From: Welwitschia mirabilis
Lineage: Eukaryota; Gnetophyta; Gnetopsida; Welwitschiales
Reading direction: 5' to 3'
NCBI GenBank assembly: GCA_051453625.1
Contig: JBOZIK010000001.1
Coordinates: forward strand, 160,749,821 to 160,803,778
Length of the DNA stretch: 53,958 nt
Shown here in pieces: positions 1-9,589 of the stretch. How positions within the stretch are numbered: position 1 is the first letter of the stretch; the number at the start of each line of letters is the position of its first letter. The notes under the pieces are model-generated. The model did not search any database and was not told the DNA's origin. It worked only from the letters and a program-made list of their open reading frames with translations. A program made the position numbers and the translations under genes.

Positions 1-382
1 TCATAGGAACTAGGCATTTATCTATTAGTTTATTTGCAAAACAACTCAAAATACCCTATCAAATACACATAAGTTGGTGTCATAACACACATTTTTGTTA
101 TTATCTTGTTGAATATTTCTAAGAAGAAGAGAGTGATATCTTGAGAGGAGCATCTCATATTGTATGTAAGCTTGATGATGTCTAAAACCATTATTTTTTC
201 ATGTTAAAAATATCTATAGGTATGAAAGGAAGCTACCCTTTATGTGTGGATGTACTCAAGTTAGAAAACCACATTAAATTTGGTAAGTTATTTATTGTAC
301 TATTTTTAATTTTTTTGCTTAAAATTATTTTTGATAGACCTCATTCATCCCTTTTCTCTAAGTTTAACTATCCTCAATATCA
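1..382 (+). repeat. C1 5' LTR, 3' portion
   Basis: This matches 4847-5212 in a loose but collinear way. Shared stretches include 'ggtatgaaa' followed by 'ctaccctttatgtgtggatgt' type sequence and then 'gaaaaccaca', and the tails 'ccttttctctaagtttaact' and 'cctcccctttt agtttaga'. The likely LTR end is the CA at 381-382. The upstream part is cut by the window edge. The short ORF in this stretch is not a gene. Confidence 0.65.
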
Positions 383-383
383 A

Positions 384-1440
384 CCTAAGTAGGCTCTTAG
401 AGCTTGGCATGACAAATGTTTAGGACACTTAATAGAAAATAGGTTTAAAAGAGATACAACAGATGTTATTTTATTTATCAAAATAAAAGGTGATGACTTT
501 ACTATTGTGAAAATATATGTGGATGATATTATTTTTGGTGCTACTAAGAAATTATTGTGCAAAAACTTTGCAAAGATTATGTAGTGTGATCTTAAAATAA
601 GCCTCATGGGCTAAATAAGCAATTTCTTAGTATTACAAGTTACATAACATAAAGAAGGCATGTTTCTTTCATAGTCTAAATATATCAAAAAACTATTAGC
701 AAAATATGGGTTTTAGAATTGCAAGGTGAAAGATACTTTAATTAATCAAATCACAAAAATAAACAAGTATCAACATGATAAGAAAATTGAGCAAAAGCTA
801 TGCTAAGGTATGATTGATAGTTTACTTGATCTTATAGCTAGTAGATCAAATATAATATTAAGTATATGGATTTGTGCATGTTATCAGATGATCCTAGAGA
901 ATCACACTTTAATACCATTAAAATAATATTCCATTATTTAAAAGGTACTACTAATTAGGATCTTTGGTACTCAAAGGATTCATGCCTTAATCTAGTTGGA
1001 TATTATGATGCATACTAGGTAAGTTTCAAGGCTAATAGAAGGAGCACTAGTGGAGGTTACTACTTATTAGGATAAATCTTAGTATTATGGATTAGCAAGA
1101 AGTAAAATTTAACAATCCTCTCAACTACCAAAGCTAAGTACATTGTTTCTGAGAGTTGTGCTCAGATGCTCTAGATGAAGCAAACATTAAAGATTCTAGA
1201 CTTAAATTAGAGAACATTCCAATATCCTATAATAATAAGAGTGTTATCAACTTCTAAAAATATCTTATTCAGTGTTTTAGAATAAATCACATTAAAATCA
1301 AATACCACTTCCTTATAATGCATGTATAAAATAAAGACATCATCTTAAAATAAATTAAATTTAATGATCAACTAATAAATGTATTCATAATATTATTAAG
1401 TAGAGAAAGGTTCATCAAGCTTTGCTGGAACTTGATGATT
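384..1440 (+). pseudogene. C1 reverse transcriptase and RNase H remnant (copia pol)
   Basis: Reading in frame from 384 gives ALRAWHDK, the conserved start of copia RT motifs after 'KQ', then a DTT.LF.K segment and an intact catalytic YVDD followed by IIFG at 516-527. Further on, with frame shifts, come SRSNI (conserved SRPDI), LLIRIFGTQ-like residues for the 'LKGT..YGLWY' block, and the RNase H signature region around 1030-1130 (GCKVDRKST and ALSTAEAEY equivalents). RNase H is followed by the usual short pol tail to about 1440. Gln and Trp codons are repeatedly TAG or TAA, and frames slip several times, so no product is possible. Upstream pol domains are deleted at the 382/384 junction. Confidence 0.85.
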
Positions 1441-1654
1441 ATATGTTACCCAATCAAGTAAGTCTACAAGTAATCTTTCTTAAATCTCAATGCAACATCT
1501 TACTTATAATTATTTTATAAGTTAAGATATTAGATGTAAATCTTAAAATTTTATTAAGTACTTAGTATTATTAGTTTTTATGTTTTCAATTTTATGTAAT
1601 ATTATCTAATAATGATGTTAGTAGTATAAAATGTGGTAATTTTTAGGATTTGTA

Positions 1655-1960
1655 GGTAGACATTTGTAAATTAGTAGACATCTTAAAGATGTCTTTAATG
1701 CTATAGATGTCTATTGAAAAGACATCTTTGAACTATGTAGACATCTCTGGTTGACAATAGAAAGTAAAAAAGGATAGACATTTTTAAAAAGCTGAACATC
1801 TCATACTTTCAAAATAGACATATTTGAGGTTGTAGACATATTTTCTACTCTAAATAATAGTTTAAATTTTTTATTAGTAGACATCTTTAAAAACTATATA
1901 ATTCTAATTTTATCATTTGAGATGTCTTTCATGATGTAGATGTATTTGATACTATGTAAC
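1655..1960. repeat. Array of decayed AGACGTCT palindromes, copy 1
   Basis: About a dozen 8-mers of the form AGACATCT or AGATGTCT (plus variants such as AGACATTT and AGACATAT) lie irregularly 10-40 bases apart. The two forms are reverse complements, and both are what the self-complementary AGACGTCT becomes when the central CpG is deaminated on one strand or the other. The array sits between the end of copia pol and the downstream ORF of C1. Confidence 0.7.
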
Positions 1961-2235
1961 TACAATTAAAAAACACATCAAAACCTATGATTTTAAGTTC
2001 TTTTCAAGCAATAAAGTGATCACTAACCCTCATTTTCACTCCTTCACTTAGTAAATATCCCTCTTAGTATTAATAGGATCCCTCTCTCTTATAGCTTTCA
2101 CTAAATAGACATATTTAATTTGCAAGAACCCTTTATAGTAAACACACATAGGGTAACTTTGTTACAATTGCATTTTTTTTATTTCTATCAGAACTTATTC
2201 CAATTTTTAGTTTCTACCTTTCTTATTTCATAAAT

Positions 2236-3027
2236 ATGATTAGAAGAAAGCCCACCAAAACTTCTAAGGGAAAGAAACCTACTCATAAGAAATAGAGACC
2301 ATTATGTAAGCCTCAATTTTATCATGAATTAGTAGAGAAATACTTTAATCCATGGCTTATAAATTCCGTAATTTTAGAGAGAACTCTTATATTTCATGGG
2401 CATAGGAAATATCAGTTATTAGCATACTTTTATTATCTTGATTGGAATATCTTCATTTAGCTTGAGCAGAGTATTTTAGATCCTATTGTAAGGGAATTAT
2501 ATGCTAATATTTATAAGATTGATGATACTACTAGTACCTTTGAGACACAAGTAAGGGATGTCCCTCTCTTTTTGACTCCTAGTTTTATTAATAGTCTATT
2601 TTGTTTTGATAATTTACATATGCATTCTTTTAAAGATATCTTCACAAGCTAGTATAGTTTAAGGAATGATATTTTTGGTTATGCAATAATGGGATTTTAT
2701 GAGCATTTTAGATGGAATTACATGATGATAGATACCTATATCATAAGTTTAATATCATTTTATAACACTCTAATATAAGGAGGTAGTTATAGCTAATGCA
2801 ATCCCATGTAGACATTTATAGTATATTGTTTACTTACAAGGGCTAAAATTGATCTTAACTTTGTAGTGAGCATGGATATCATTACTATATTTTGTAAAGA
2901 ACAATCTTAGTATCATTCCTATTTAATTAGTCATATTATTAGTAATGTTAACATCATACCTTCTTAGATAAATTTCATTTAGCTAAAGAAGCTACTTTTA
3001 GAGTTCACTCAAAAGAAGTCTTTATAA
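2236..3027 (+). pseudogene. C1 downstream ORF: putative plant transposon-domain protein remnant
   Basis: A single frame of 264 codons starts at ATG 2236 and is interrupted only by TAG/TAA codons, mostly where Gln or Trp would be expected. It opens with a basic stretch (RRKPTK..KGKK). It then shows an 'ERTLIFHGHR' block, 'LDWNIF', 'DPIVRELYANIYKID' and a following 'VRDVPLFLTPSFINSLF' block. The order and spacing resemble the plant-specific domain annotated as 'putative plant transposon protein' (Pfam PF20167). In that domain a conserved V-R-E-F-Y-A-N segment precedes a 'V.G....F....IN..' segment. Its biochemical role is unknown. A SIRE element carrying an extra ORF after pol fits the position. 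What the protein does for the element is not shown here. Confidence 0.65.
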
Positions 3028-4043
3028 TTCAAGCATGGAAAGACACAAGTAGAAGGCCTTCTAAAATAGAATTTTAGAGATCCAAATCTACAAGTGCAAA
3101 TATTTATTTACTAGTATATAAGATTCTTTGTATTATAACTAATATGATTGGAAATATTGGCAAAAACATAGTAAGGCTAAAGAAGCATAAGTTCATAGCT
3201 CATAAGGGGAAAGCACATACTAGTATTTAGGAATCTATGGAAACTCCTCGATGGTTAGATTTAGAGAAGGAGTCAAAACTAGGAGATACTTCACTACTCC
3301 ATGTTACATACTATAATTTTGATTAATCTAAAGATGATAATTAGTTGCTTTAGATATAAAAGAGGAGAATACATACATTTAGGAGGATCACTAGCCTACA
3401 CCACAAGTTTAGAGAAGCATCAGATGGACTTAGATAAGCCTCTCATATTTTGTATGTTTTATTGTAATATTTTCATTCATTATTTTACATAGCCATCTTT
3501 ACCATCTTGCATACCTTTCACCACCTCATTTACTTTACCCTCACCACTACTAAAACTTCTCATTCATGCATCACTGTTGAGCACCCCTTTACCATCTGTA
3601 CCTAATTTTGTTAAAATTATCATATCTATTTCTTTGATACTTTCATTATCACTTAGACATATATTCATATGAGGAGATAAGGCTTTTATGGTTATACTGA
3701 GAAATTATAATAATAATCACAAAAATGATGTAGAACTTCACTTACTTCATTCCCATCATACACCATCTAAACTTCTACCACTTAGGATAGTAATGATGAT
3801 ATTGACAATGCTAGTATGGATATTACTATACTATCAACTCCACTCTTAATGTGATTAATGTATAAATAGGATATTAAAAACATCTCTCAAATTGTCAATA
3901 TAATCAAATTACAAACAAGAATTACCATCTAACCAAAGTAAATATCTAAGATAATTAATAAGTTAATCAAATAAAAGCTAAAAATCATAGAATACTTGGC
4001 TTAAAATTCATCAAGGTTGGATAAAATTAATATAAAAAAATCT
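3028..4043. other. C1 region between downstream ORF and 3' repeats
   Basis: No recognisable domain. It may contain a frame-shifted continuation of the downstream ORF up to about 3300 and then untranslated sequence. The 63-codon frame at 3301-3492 has no family features and is not called. Confidence 0.4.
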
Positions 4044-4396
4044 GAAGACATTTATGTCAAAGACATCTATAGGAATAAAGATGTCTAATACTAAATCCAA
4101 AACTTAAATAAGCAAAGGATGTCTATATTAATAAAGACATCTAAACTAAATAAAGTAATGAAAGACTTCTGATACTATGAAAACATTTATGCTAAACAAA
4201 TATAGATGATAGAAGATGCTTATGCTAAATAGTAATAAATATGAATTATTTATTCTCTAGGAATTCAAGAAAATTATATAGAATAAATTCTTGATATTCA
4301 AGGGTCAAAGATATAGCAATTTAAAGCTTGGTTGAATCTGGCAAGTAGAATAAAAACATCTTTCAAATTTAAGATATCTACCATACTAAAGACATC
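4044..4396. repeat. Array of decayed AGACGTCT palindromes, copy 2
   Basis: This is a second cluster of AGACATCT/AGATGTCT-type 8-mers (for example near 4058, 4078, 4133 and 4388) with more decayed variants between them. It is probably in or just upstream of the 3' LTR of C1. It has the same motif as 1655-1960 but no base-by-base alignment to it. Confidence 0.65.
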
Positions 4397-4846
4397 TATC
4401 CTAAAAAATAAATATAAATAAAATAGTTATTAAATAACTGAATATAGCCTTTTATATCCAATGAACTACATTAAAAATAATTCAAATGGCTATATCATTA
4501 TAAAAAATGTTAAGAATACTTCATAAGTATAAAAGGGAAAAAGATAAAAGATGGAAGGTTTAATTACATTAATTATTAGAACTATACAAGATAAAATATA
4601 CTAGATTTCATCAAAAGTATTCTATCACTAAAAAAAATTGTATGTTCTCTAGCAGTTCCATAACTGCAACTTTGATAGTTGATCTTTATGGGTGATTACA
4701 TTAAGGAGAACTCAAGCAACTATCATTGTGATATCATCTTAGGCTTGTTTATTCTTTTTTTAATAGCTTTTATATTTATTATAATATTATTTAATTATTA
4801 AATATTATATGTTCTAGTCTATAAACTTTTGTACATTTTCCTAGGA

Positions 4847-5212
4847 TCCCCTGCTTTAGGATTTTAAGGTGTAAGACAACCCTTATACAAGTATGCTACA
4901 ATAATTGTTTTTATGCCTAAGAGCATTGTTAAATATATATTTGTTGTAATATCTAACAAAAAAAGAGTAATACCATAATAGGAGTATCTTAATTAGTTGT
5001 AACATTAATGATGCTCTAAAAGCATTATTTTGTAGGTTAAGGATATCCAGAGGTATGAAAATAAAACTATCCTTTGTGTGTGAACATACCTAGGTTGGGA
5101 AACCACATAAATTGAAAATATAGTATTTTTCAATTTTATTTATTTGTTTGTTAGATTTTATTTAACTAAACTCCTTCATCCTCCCCTTTTAGTTTAGATA
5201 TTCTCAAATACA
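4847..5212 (+). repeat. C1 3' LTR, 3' portion
   Basis: It is collinear with 1-382 (see that entry). The tail 'ggtatgaaaataaaactatc' is followed by 'ctttgtgtgtgaacatacct' and 'gggaaaccaca'. The probable end is the CA at 5211-5212. The start of this LTR is not fixed; it may reach back to about 4000 and include the second palindrome array. Confidence 0.6.
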
Positions 5213-5805
5213 TATATTTCTAAATTTATAAGGGCTTTTACTTTAGGAATATAGTTAACATAACTACTTCCTTATATTTTTATTTATCTCTACCTTTACT
5301 CTTATTTATACTCATAAATTACATTATCATCTTACTAATTGATCTTGGATAAAAGGAGTTTAAAAAGATCATAATTTCATATGGAGAATAACTCTTCAAA
5401 AAAGGGGAAAAAACCTTAAAATGGCATTTTGATTTATTTCTAAAGTACTTTTTTTTCCTCAAATGGATAAATTATATTTCACTATGTTAAATACTCTATA
5501 GAGTTACAAAAAATACTATTTGATAAGAAAAATCCCTACAACTAATAACAAACAAGACCCCCATTTTTTGTGAAAATAAAATTGAAGTGATCTAGGATAA
5601 GGTTGATTTAATTGAATAAGTCTATTTGAAAGTAATGCCATGGAATGTACAATTATTAATGTGAAATAAAAGGAAGTTTTTTCCAATAACTTAATTATCA
5701 TTAGTATAATTCTAAAATTTAATTATCTTCTAATATCAAAATAACATTATGTATGTTTTTCCTTTTTTCAACCTATGAAATAAACTCAAGAAATTAGAAT
5801 CATTT
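5213..5805. other. AT-rich stretch with nothing recognised
   Basis: No domain, RNA gene or clear repeat seen. The 61-codon minus-strand frame at 5516-5701 has no family features. Confidence 0.5.
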
Positions 5806-6440
5806 TTATAGATAAATAATCAACTAAGTATCTATATCATATAGTATTCTATGCATCTATTTGTTTGGTATATTTTTTAATAATAACTAAATTAAGATAA
5901 TCTTGATAATTATTATTTCCATATTTGAATTGCATCAGCAAGTTGATTGAATCTCATTTTTATATAAAACACTTTTAGAATTGTATTTAATCATTACTTT
6001 CTTATCTTACCATGTATTAAGTTACTTTTACTTAGTATCCTAGACCCTTGGTGTTAAAAAATTATGTTGCACCACCTTAAGATGATTCAAGAAAGTAATG
6101 TTCATACATTCACATCATGTATTTCTTGTTATCTTTTTGGTGGTATATTTAGATAATGCCTAATTCTATAGAGTCAAGCCCAACTATGTCTTTAGTACCC
6201 TAGGTAAAAAGAACTTACCTCTAAATGACAACTAGATAAAGAGTTGAAATTTTATTAATAAAAGTTTTAACCTCCTATTATATTTGTTAAGAATGATATT
6301 AAACTTCTATTCATGTATGTATTATAAAATCTTACATTTCATCATTCATATATAATATATCTTTATATGGTAAAAAGTTAAAAAGAAATAGAAGACACAA
6401 AATTATGATATTACTATTGGTTATAAACCAAAATAAGATA
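5806..6440 (+). repeat. Dispersed repeat R, copy 1 (possible G1-family LTR)
   Basis: This is collinear with 18306-18985. Shared landmarks in order are 'agataaataatc' / 'aggtaaataatc', 'aagataatctt', a 'cctagacccttgg' / 'cctaagcccttga' pair, 'gttgcaccacc' / 'gttacaccatt', 'taacctcctattatat' / 'taaccccctattacat', and a 'tctttatatggt' / 'tctttgtgtggt' pair. It lies upstream of the G1 gag remnant, so it may be part of the G1 5' LTR. A weak resemblance to 40200-40340 agrees with this but is not proof. Confidence 0.6.
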
Positions 6441-7431
6441 TATTTAATTTCATAAGAAATATTTATAATATTTAATTTTTCTAAAATATATAATTATACC
6501 AATAAATTATTTATAAAATTTGATCGTATGTTTTGCTATACATTTTAATTAATTTAAATCTCCTAAAATACTTATGCTCAATAAGAGTAATTTTAAGATA
6601 GGGTATCACATAATGATATTGTATCTCTAGATTAACTTAAGTTACATCTATATGAATTAATTCTTTTACAATACTATAAAATCAATTATACCCATGATTA
6701 CCCTAATTCCTAAGTAATTAGAAAGTTTATTATATTTGTGATAATTATAATTCCTATATAATGTTAATTTTATTATGATAACTCTAATTTCTAAATAATA
6801 TTATAAGGACTATTAGTCCAAATTTATGCCTTTATAAACTTTCCTATCTTATAAACAAGAATAATAATCATTTAGCTAAATTGAAATTGTTTAAGGAATT
6901 TAAAATAGCTTAAATTTATACTTATAAATCCATAAAATGATACCTTAGAGAGCCTAACCATTTTAAAAGGAACATAAATAAATAGATAAAAACACACCAC
7001 AACTATATATACCCTTTAAAGAAATTAAACTTATAGCATTTTAAATTATATGTTTAGTCTTATATCATAATCCTTCCCAAACATTTTAATTATGTATTTA
7101 TATAATATTAAAGAATAATACTTATTATTAACTTATGAATCTAATAAAACATATCCATTTGAAATAGACCAACTTGATTATGTAGTTTAAATTGTAGAAG
7201 AAAAAAATAAATTAGTAATAACTAGTTACCTAATGATGATAACACCATCCTTATTAAGATCATATAAAATTATTAATTTTAACCTTTAATAATATAACAT
7301 ATATTCTAAGATATACTTAATCTTATAATATTTTCCACTTATTACAGATGATTCATCATTTTCAAGTAAGTCTTTAGGCCTTTCAATTGCACCAACTAAC
7401 CAACATTAAGATAAGTCATAGGTTAACCAAT
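6441..7431. other. AT-rich stretch before G1 gag
   Basis: It probably holds the rest of the G1 5' LTR, the primer site and the leader, but I could not locate LTR ends or a primer-binding site. No other feature seen. Confidence 0.35.
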
Positions 7432-8060
7432 AAATAATGATGAAAATCAACCTCCATTTAACCTTAATCTAGAGGCATTATTGAATGCATTTATATTATT
7501 TTCATTACAAACATTAAGTCAAGATCAAGATCTATAAGAAAATAAGAGTAATAATCAATCTCATAAGGAAGAAAAATGTAAAAATTAATTTAAATATTTA
7601 TTGAATTAGATCTTCCTATCCATATAAAGTAGAAGCATGATTAAGTAATGTCAAATATGATAAAGATACCATAGGATGTGATGAACATAAATTGGCTTTT
7701 TTAGCTATCTATATGTTACAAGGAGAAGCTAACCTATGATGGAAAATAAAAATGATAAAATTAAAAGATGTGGAACTTTCAAGAACATAATTTAAGCATA
7801 TGTTGAAGAAAAGATAGACTACTAAGATTTATATTCATGAAAATATTACTGAATTTTACAATCTGAGACAAACTCTAAATGTGACCATAGCATCTTATGA
7901 CTGCAAACTTTTATAATTATTAAGACGTGTATCATATATGAATCTTAATGAATAAGCCAAGTAAATATTTTTATTAATTTTTCTGTTTCTTCTACTACTC
8001 ATAAGTATCCATGTTTTAACAAAGAACATTAGTTTAAGTCTAGAAAAGTAAAGATAGAAA
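7432..8060 (+). pseudogene. G1 gag remnant
   Basis: Reading through stops and two or more frame slips gives CDEHKLAFLAIYM-like residues, LQGEAN followed by a W-W-K equivalent, a 'KKR' block and ITEFYNLRQ near 7850. This is the usual retrotransposon gag order (Pfam Retrotrans_gag: A.Y.L.G.A..WW, then EF..L.Q). An upstream piece (about 7440-7500) reads NLEALLNAF. The expected CCHC knuckle is not legible in 8050-8400. Without function. Confidence 0.7.
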
Positions 8061-8499
8061 CAAAAAGCAAATAAAATAATAAAAAAAGAAAATAATTTTA
8101 CCTAAGAATATTATCTTTAATAAAAATCAATAATGGATATCTCATTGAAACTAGAATTAGAATTTCAACAAAAATAATAGTATAAATAAGAATGTCAATC
8201 ACATAAACATGCACCTTTCAAGAGGAATTAGAATGTTCCTGGTTAAAGTTATATGAGAAACTAGTCATAAAGATCTAGTTTTAAGCAAATTCTTAATCCA
8301 AGTTAATATCAAAACAAATATAATGAAGTATTTTAGTTCTTCAAGTATAAAGAAAATCATAAAGTTAAATAATGTTCATTACTTACTAGGAATTATTTTA
8401 GACAAGAATCAAAAAGTCCTTAAGGATTACAAACCATTTAAAAACTGATAGAATAGCTTTAAGCATTAATAGATAATAAAAGGAAACATTTTAGAGCTT
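8061..8499 (+). other. G1 gag tail / spacer, unreadable
   Basis: Position and base composition fit the basic C-terminal part of gag, but no motif survives that I can read. Confidence 0.35.
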
Positions 8500-8836
8500 A
8501 ATCATAGAAGATAAACTTGTTCCTAATAATAAAAATGTATCTATTCTAGCTTTACTTAATAATAAAAAATTAATTCTTTTATTTGATTGTAAAGCAAATC
8601 ATTACTTTGTTACTTCTAAGATTTTTTTAAAAGAAAATTTATTTGATGTTCTAATTAATAGATGCATAGAGATTGCAAATGGATTTATATATAAGTTTAA
8701 TCAAAAGGTTCAAAATTATACTTATCTATAAGTAAGAAATATTTTAAATTTAAAAAATTATTATTAACCTAGGAAACCATGACATTGTTTTAGGTATGAA
8801 TTAGTTAATACAGGATAAAGTAGTTAAAAAATTGTG
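8500..8836 (+). pseudogene. G1 retroviral-type aspartic protease remnant
   Basis: The reading LILLFDCKANHYFVTSKIF aligns with the catalytic region of gypsy proteases (consensus D-S-G-A-S-H-S-F-I). The catalytic Asp is kept, but the following Ser-Gly are Cys-Lys. About 45 residues on, after a frame slip, HDIVLGM followed by a stop and L matches the flap-distal 'YDVVLGMNWL' block typical of the RVP_2 family. It would process Gag-Pol. Here it is inactive because of stops and lost active-site residues. Confidence 0.75.
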
Positions 8837-9113
8837 AAAATCATCAAGTAAAGATGAAAAATCATAATTAAAGATTAATATTTCANNNNNNNNTAAAATT
8901 ATTTATGGATAATTTACTTAAAAATAATAATACAAATATGGAAATTAAGAATAGATCATTGTTTTATATGGATAATTTAAAAATCATCAAGTAAAGATGA
9001 AAAATCACAATTAAAGATTAATATTTCAAGATGATTTAAAATTATTTATGGATAATTTACTTAAAAATAATAATACAAATATGGAAATTAAGAATAGATC
9101 ATTGTTTTATATG
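8837..9113. repeat. 143-bp tandem duplication with an 8-N gap
   Basis: Bases 8837-8970 reappear at 8980-9113 with a period of 143 bp and almost no change (one visible C/T difference). The 8 Ns at 8886-8893 fall exactly where copy 2 has eight bases, 'agatgatt'. The copies are far more alike than any other repeat pair in the window, so this is either a recent duplication or an assembly product. It lies between protease and reverse transcriptase of G1. Confidence 0.9.
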
Positions 9114-9149
9114 ACTAATCTAAACAAACATAAGAAAAGAGGAACTTTA

Positions 9150-9589
9150 GCAAACAGTATACTAATAATTCAAGAGTATCTTGATATATTCATAATAAAA
9201 TTACTAGGAATTTTACCTCTTTAGAAATTTGAGATTTTCATTTATTTGATTCTAATATTTTAACCAATTTCTAAGGCATAATGATAAACATCTCTAATAG
9301 AGATTAAAAAATTGATAATCTAGAATGAAATAGGTATGTCACCATGGGGAGAATATATGTTACATTATGCATTGATCAGAAATAGTTAAATAAAGTTACC
9401 ATTAAGAATAGATGAATTTTTGAGTAACCTAATAGAGCCAAGATATTTTTAAAAGTTGATTTAAAATCTAGATATCATAAAGTTTTAATTGATGAAGATG
9501 ATGTTTATAAAACAACCTTTAGAACTCACTATAGACTTTATGAATTCATGATCATGGCTTTTGATTTAACTAGTACTTTAAATTTTCCT
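9150..9589 (+). pseudogene. G1 reverse transcriptase, first half
   Basis: EYLDIF and LLGILPL-like residues match the pre-RT linker. A legible SPWG equivalent (9338-9351), an LCIDYRQLNKVT equivalent with 'CIDQK' and 'LNKVTIKN', KVDLKSRYHKV, the YKTTFRTHY block and the 'YEFMIMAFDLTS' block follow in order. The frame then stops at 9589, where the LTR of G2 begins. The catalytic YxDD half is at 37898 and beyond. Confidence 0.85.

Larger units (their letters stand above)
1..5212 (+). mobile_element. C1: decayed SIRE-like Ty1/copia retrotransposon
   Basis: The span runs from the 3' part of an LTR (1-382) through a copia reverse transcriptase/RNase H remnant (384-1440) and an additional downstream ORF (2236-3027) to a second copy of the LTR 3' part (about 4847-5212). 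The two LTR parts share the same order of short matches, ending in a stretch that reads 'tgtgtggaygta' then 'gaaaccaca', a pattern common at the 3' ends of plant copia LTRs. The LTR copy at 1-382 is joined almost directly to the middle of reverse transcriptase, so gag, protease, integrase and the start of reverse transcriptase are deleted. The extra ORF after pol is what makes me call it SIRE-like. The 5' end of the element lies outside the window. Confidence 0.75.
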
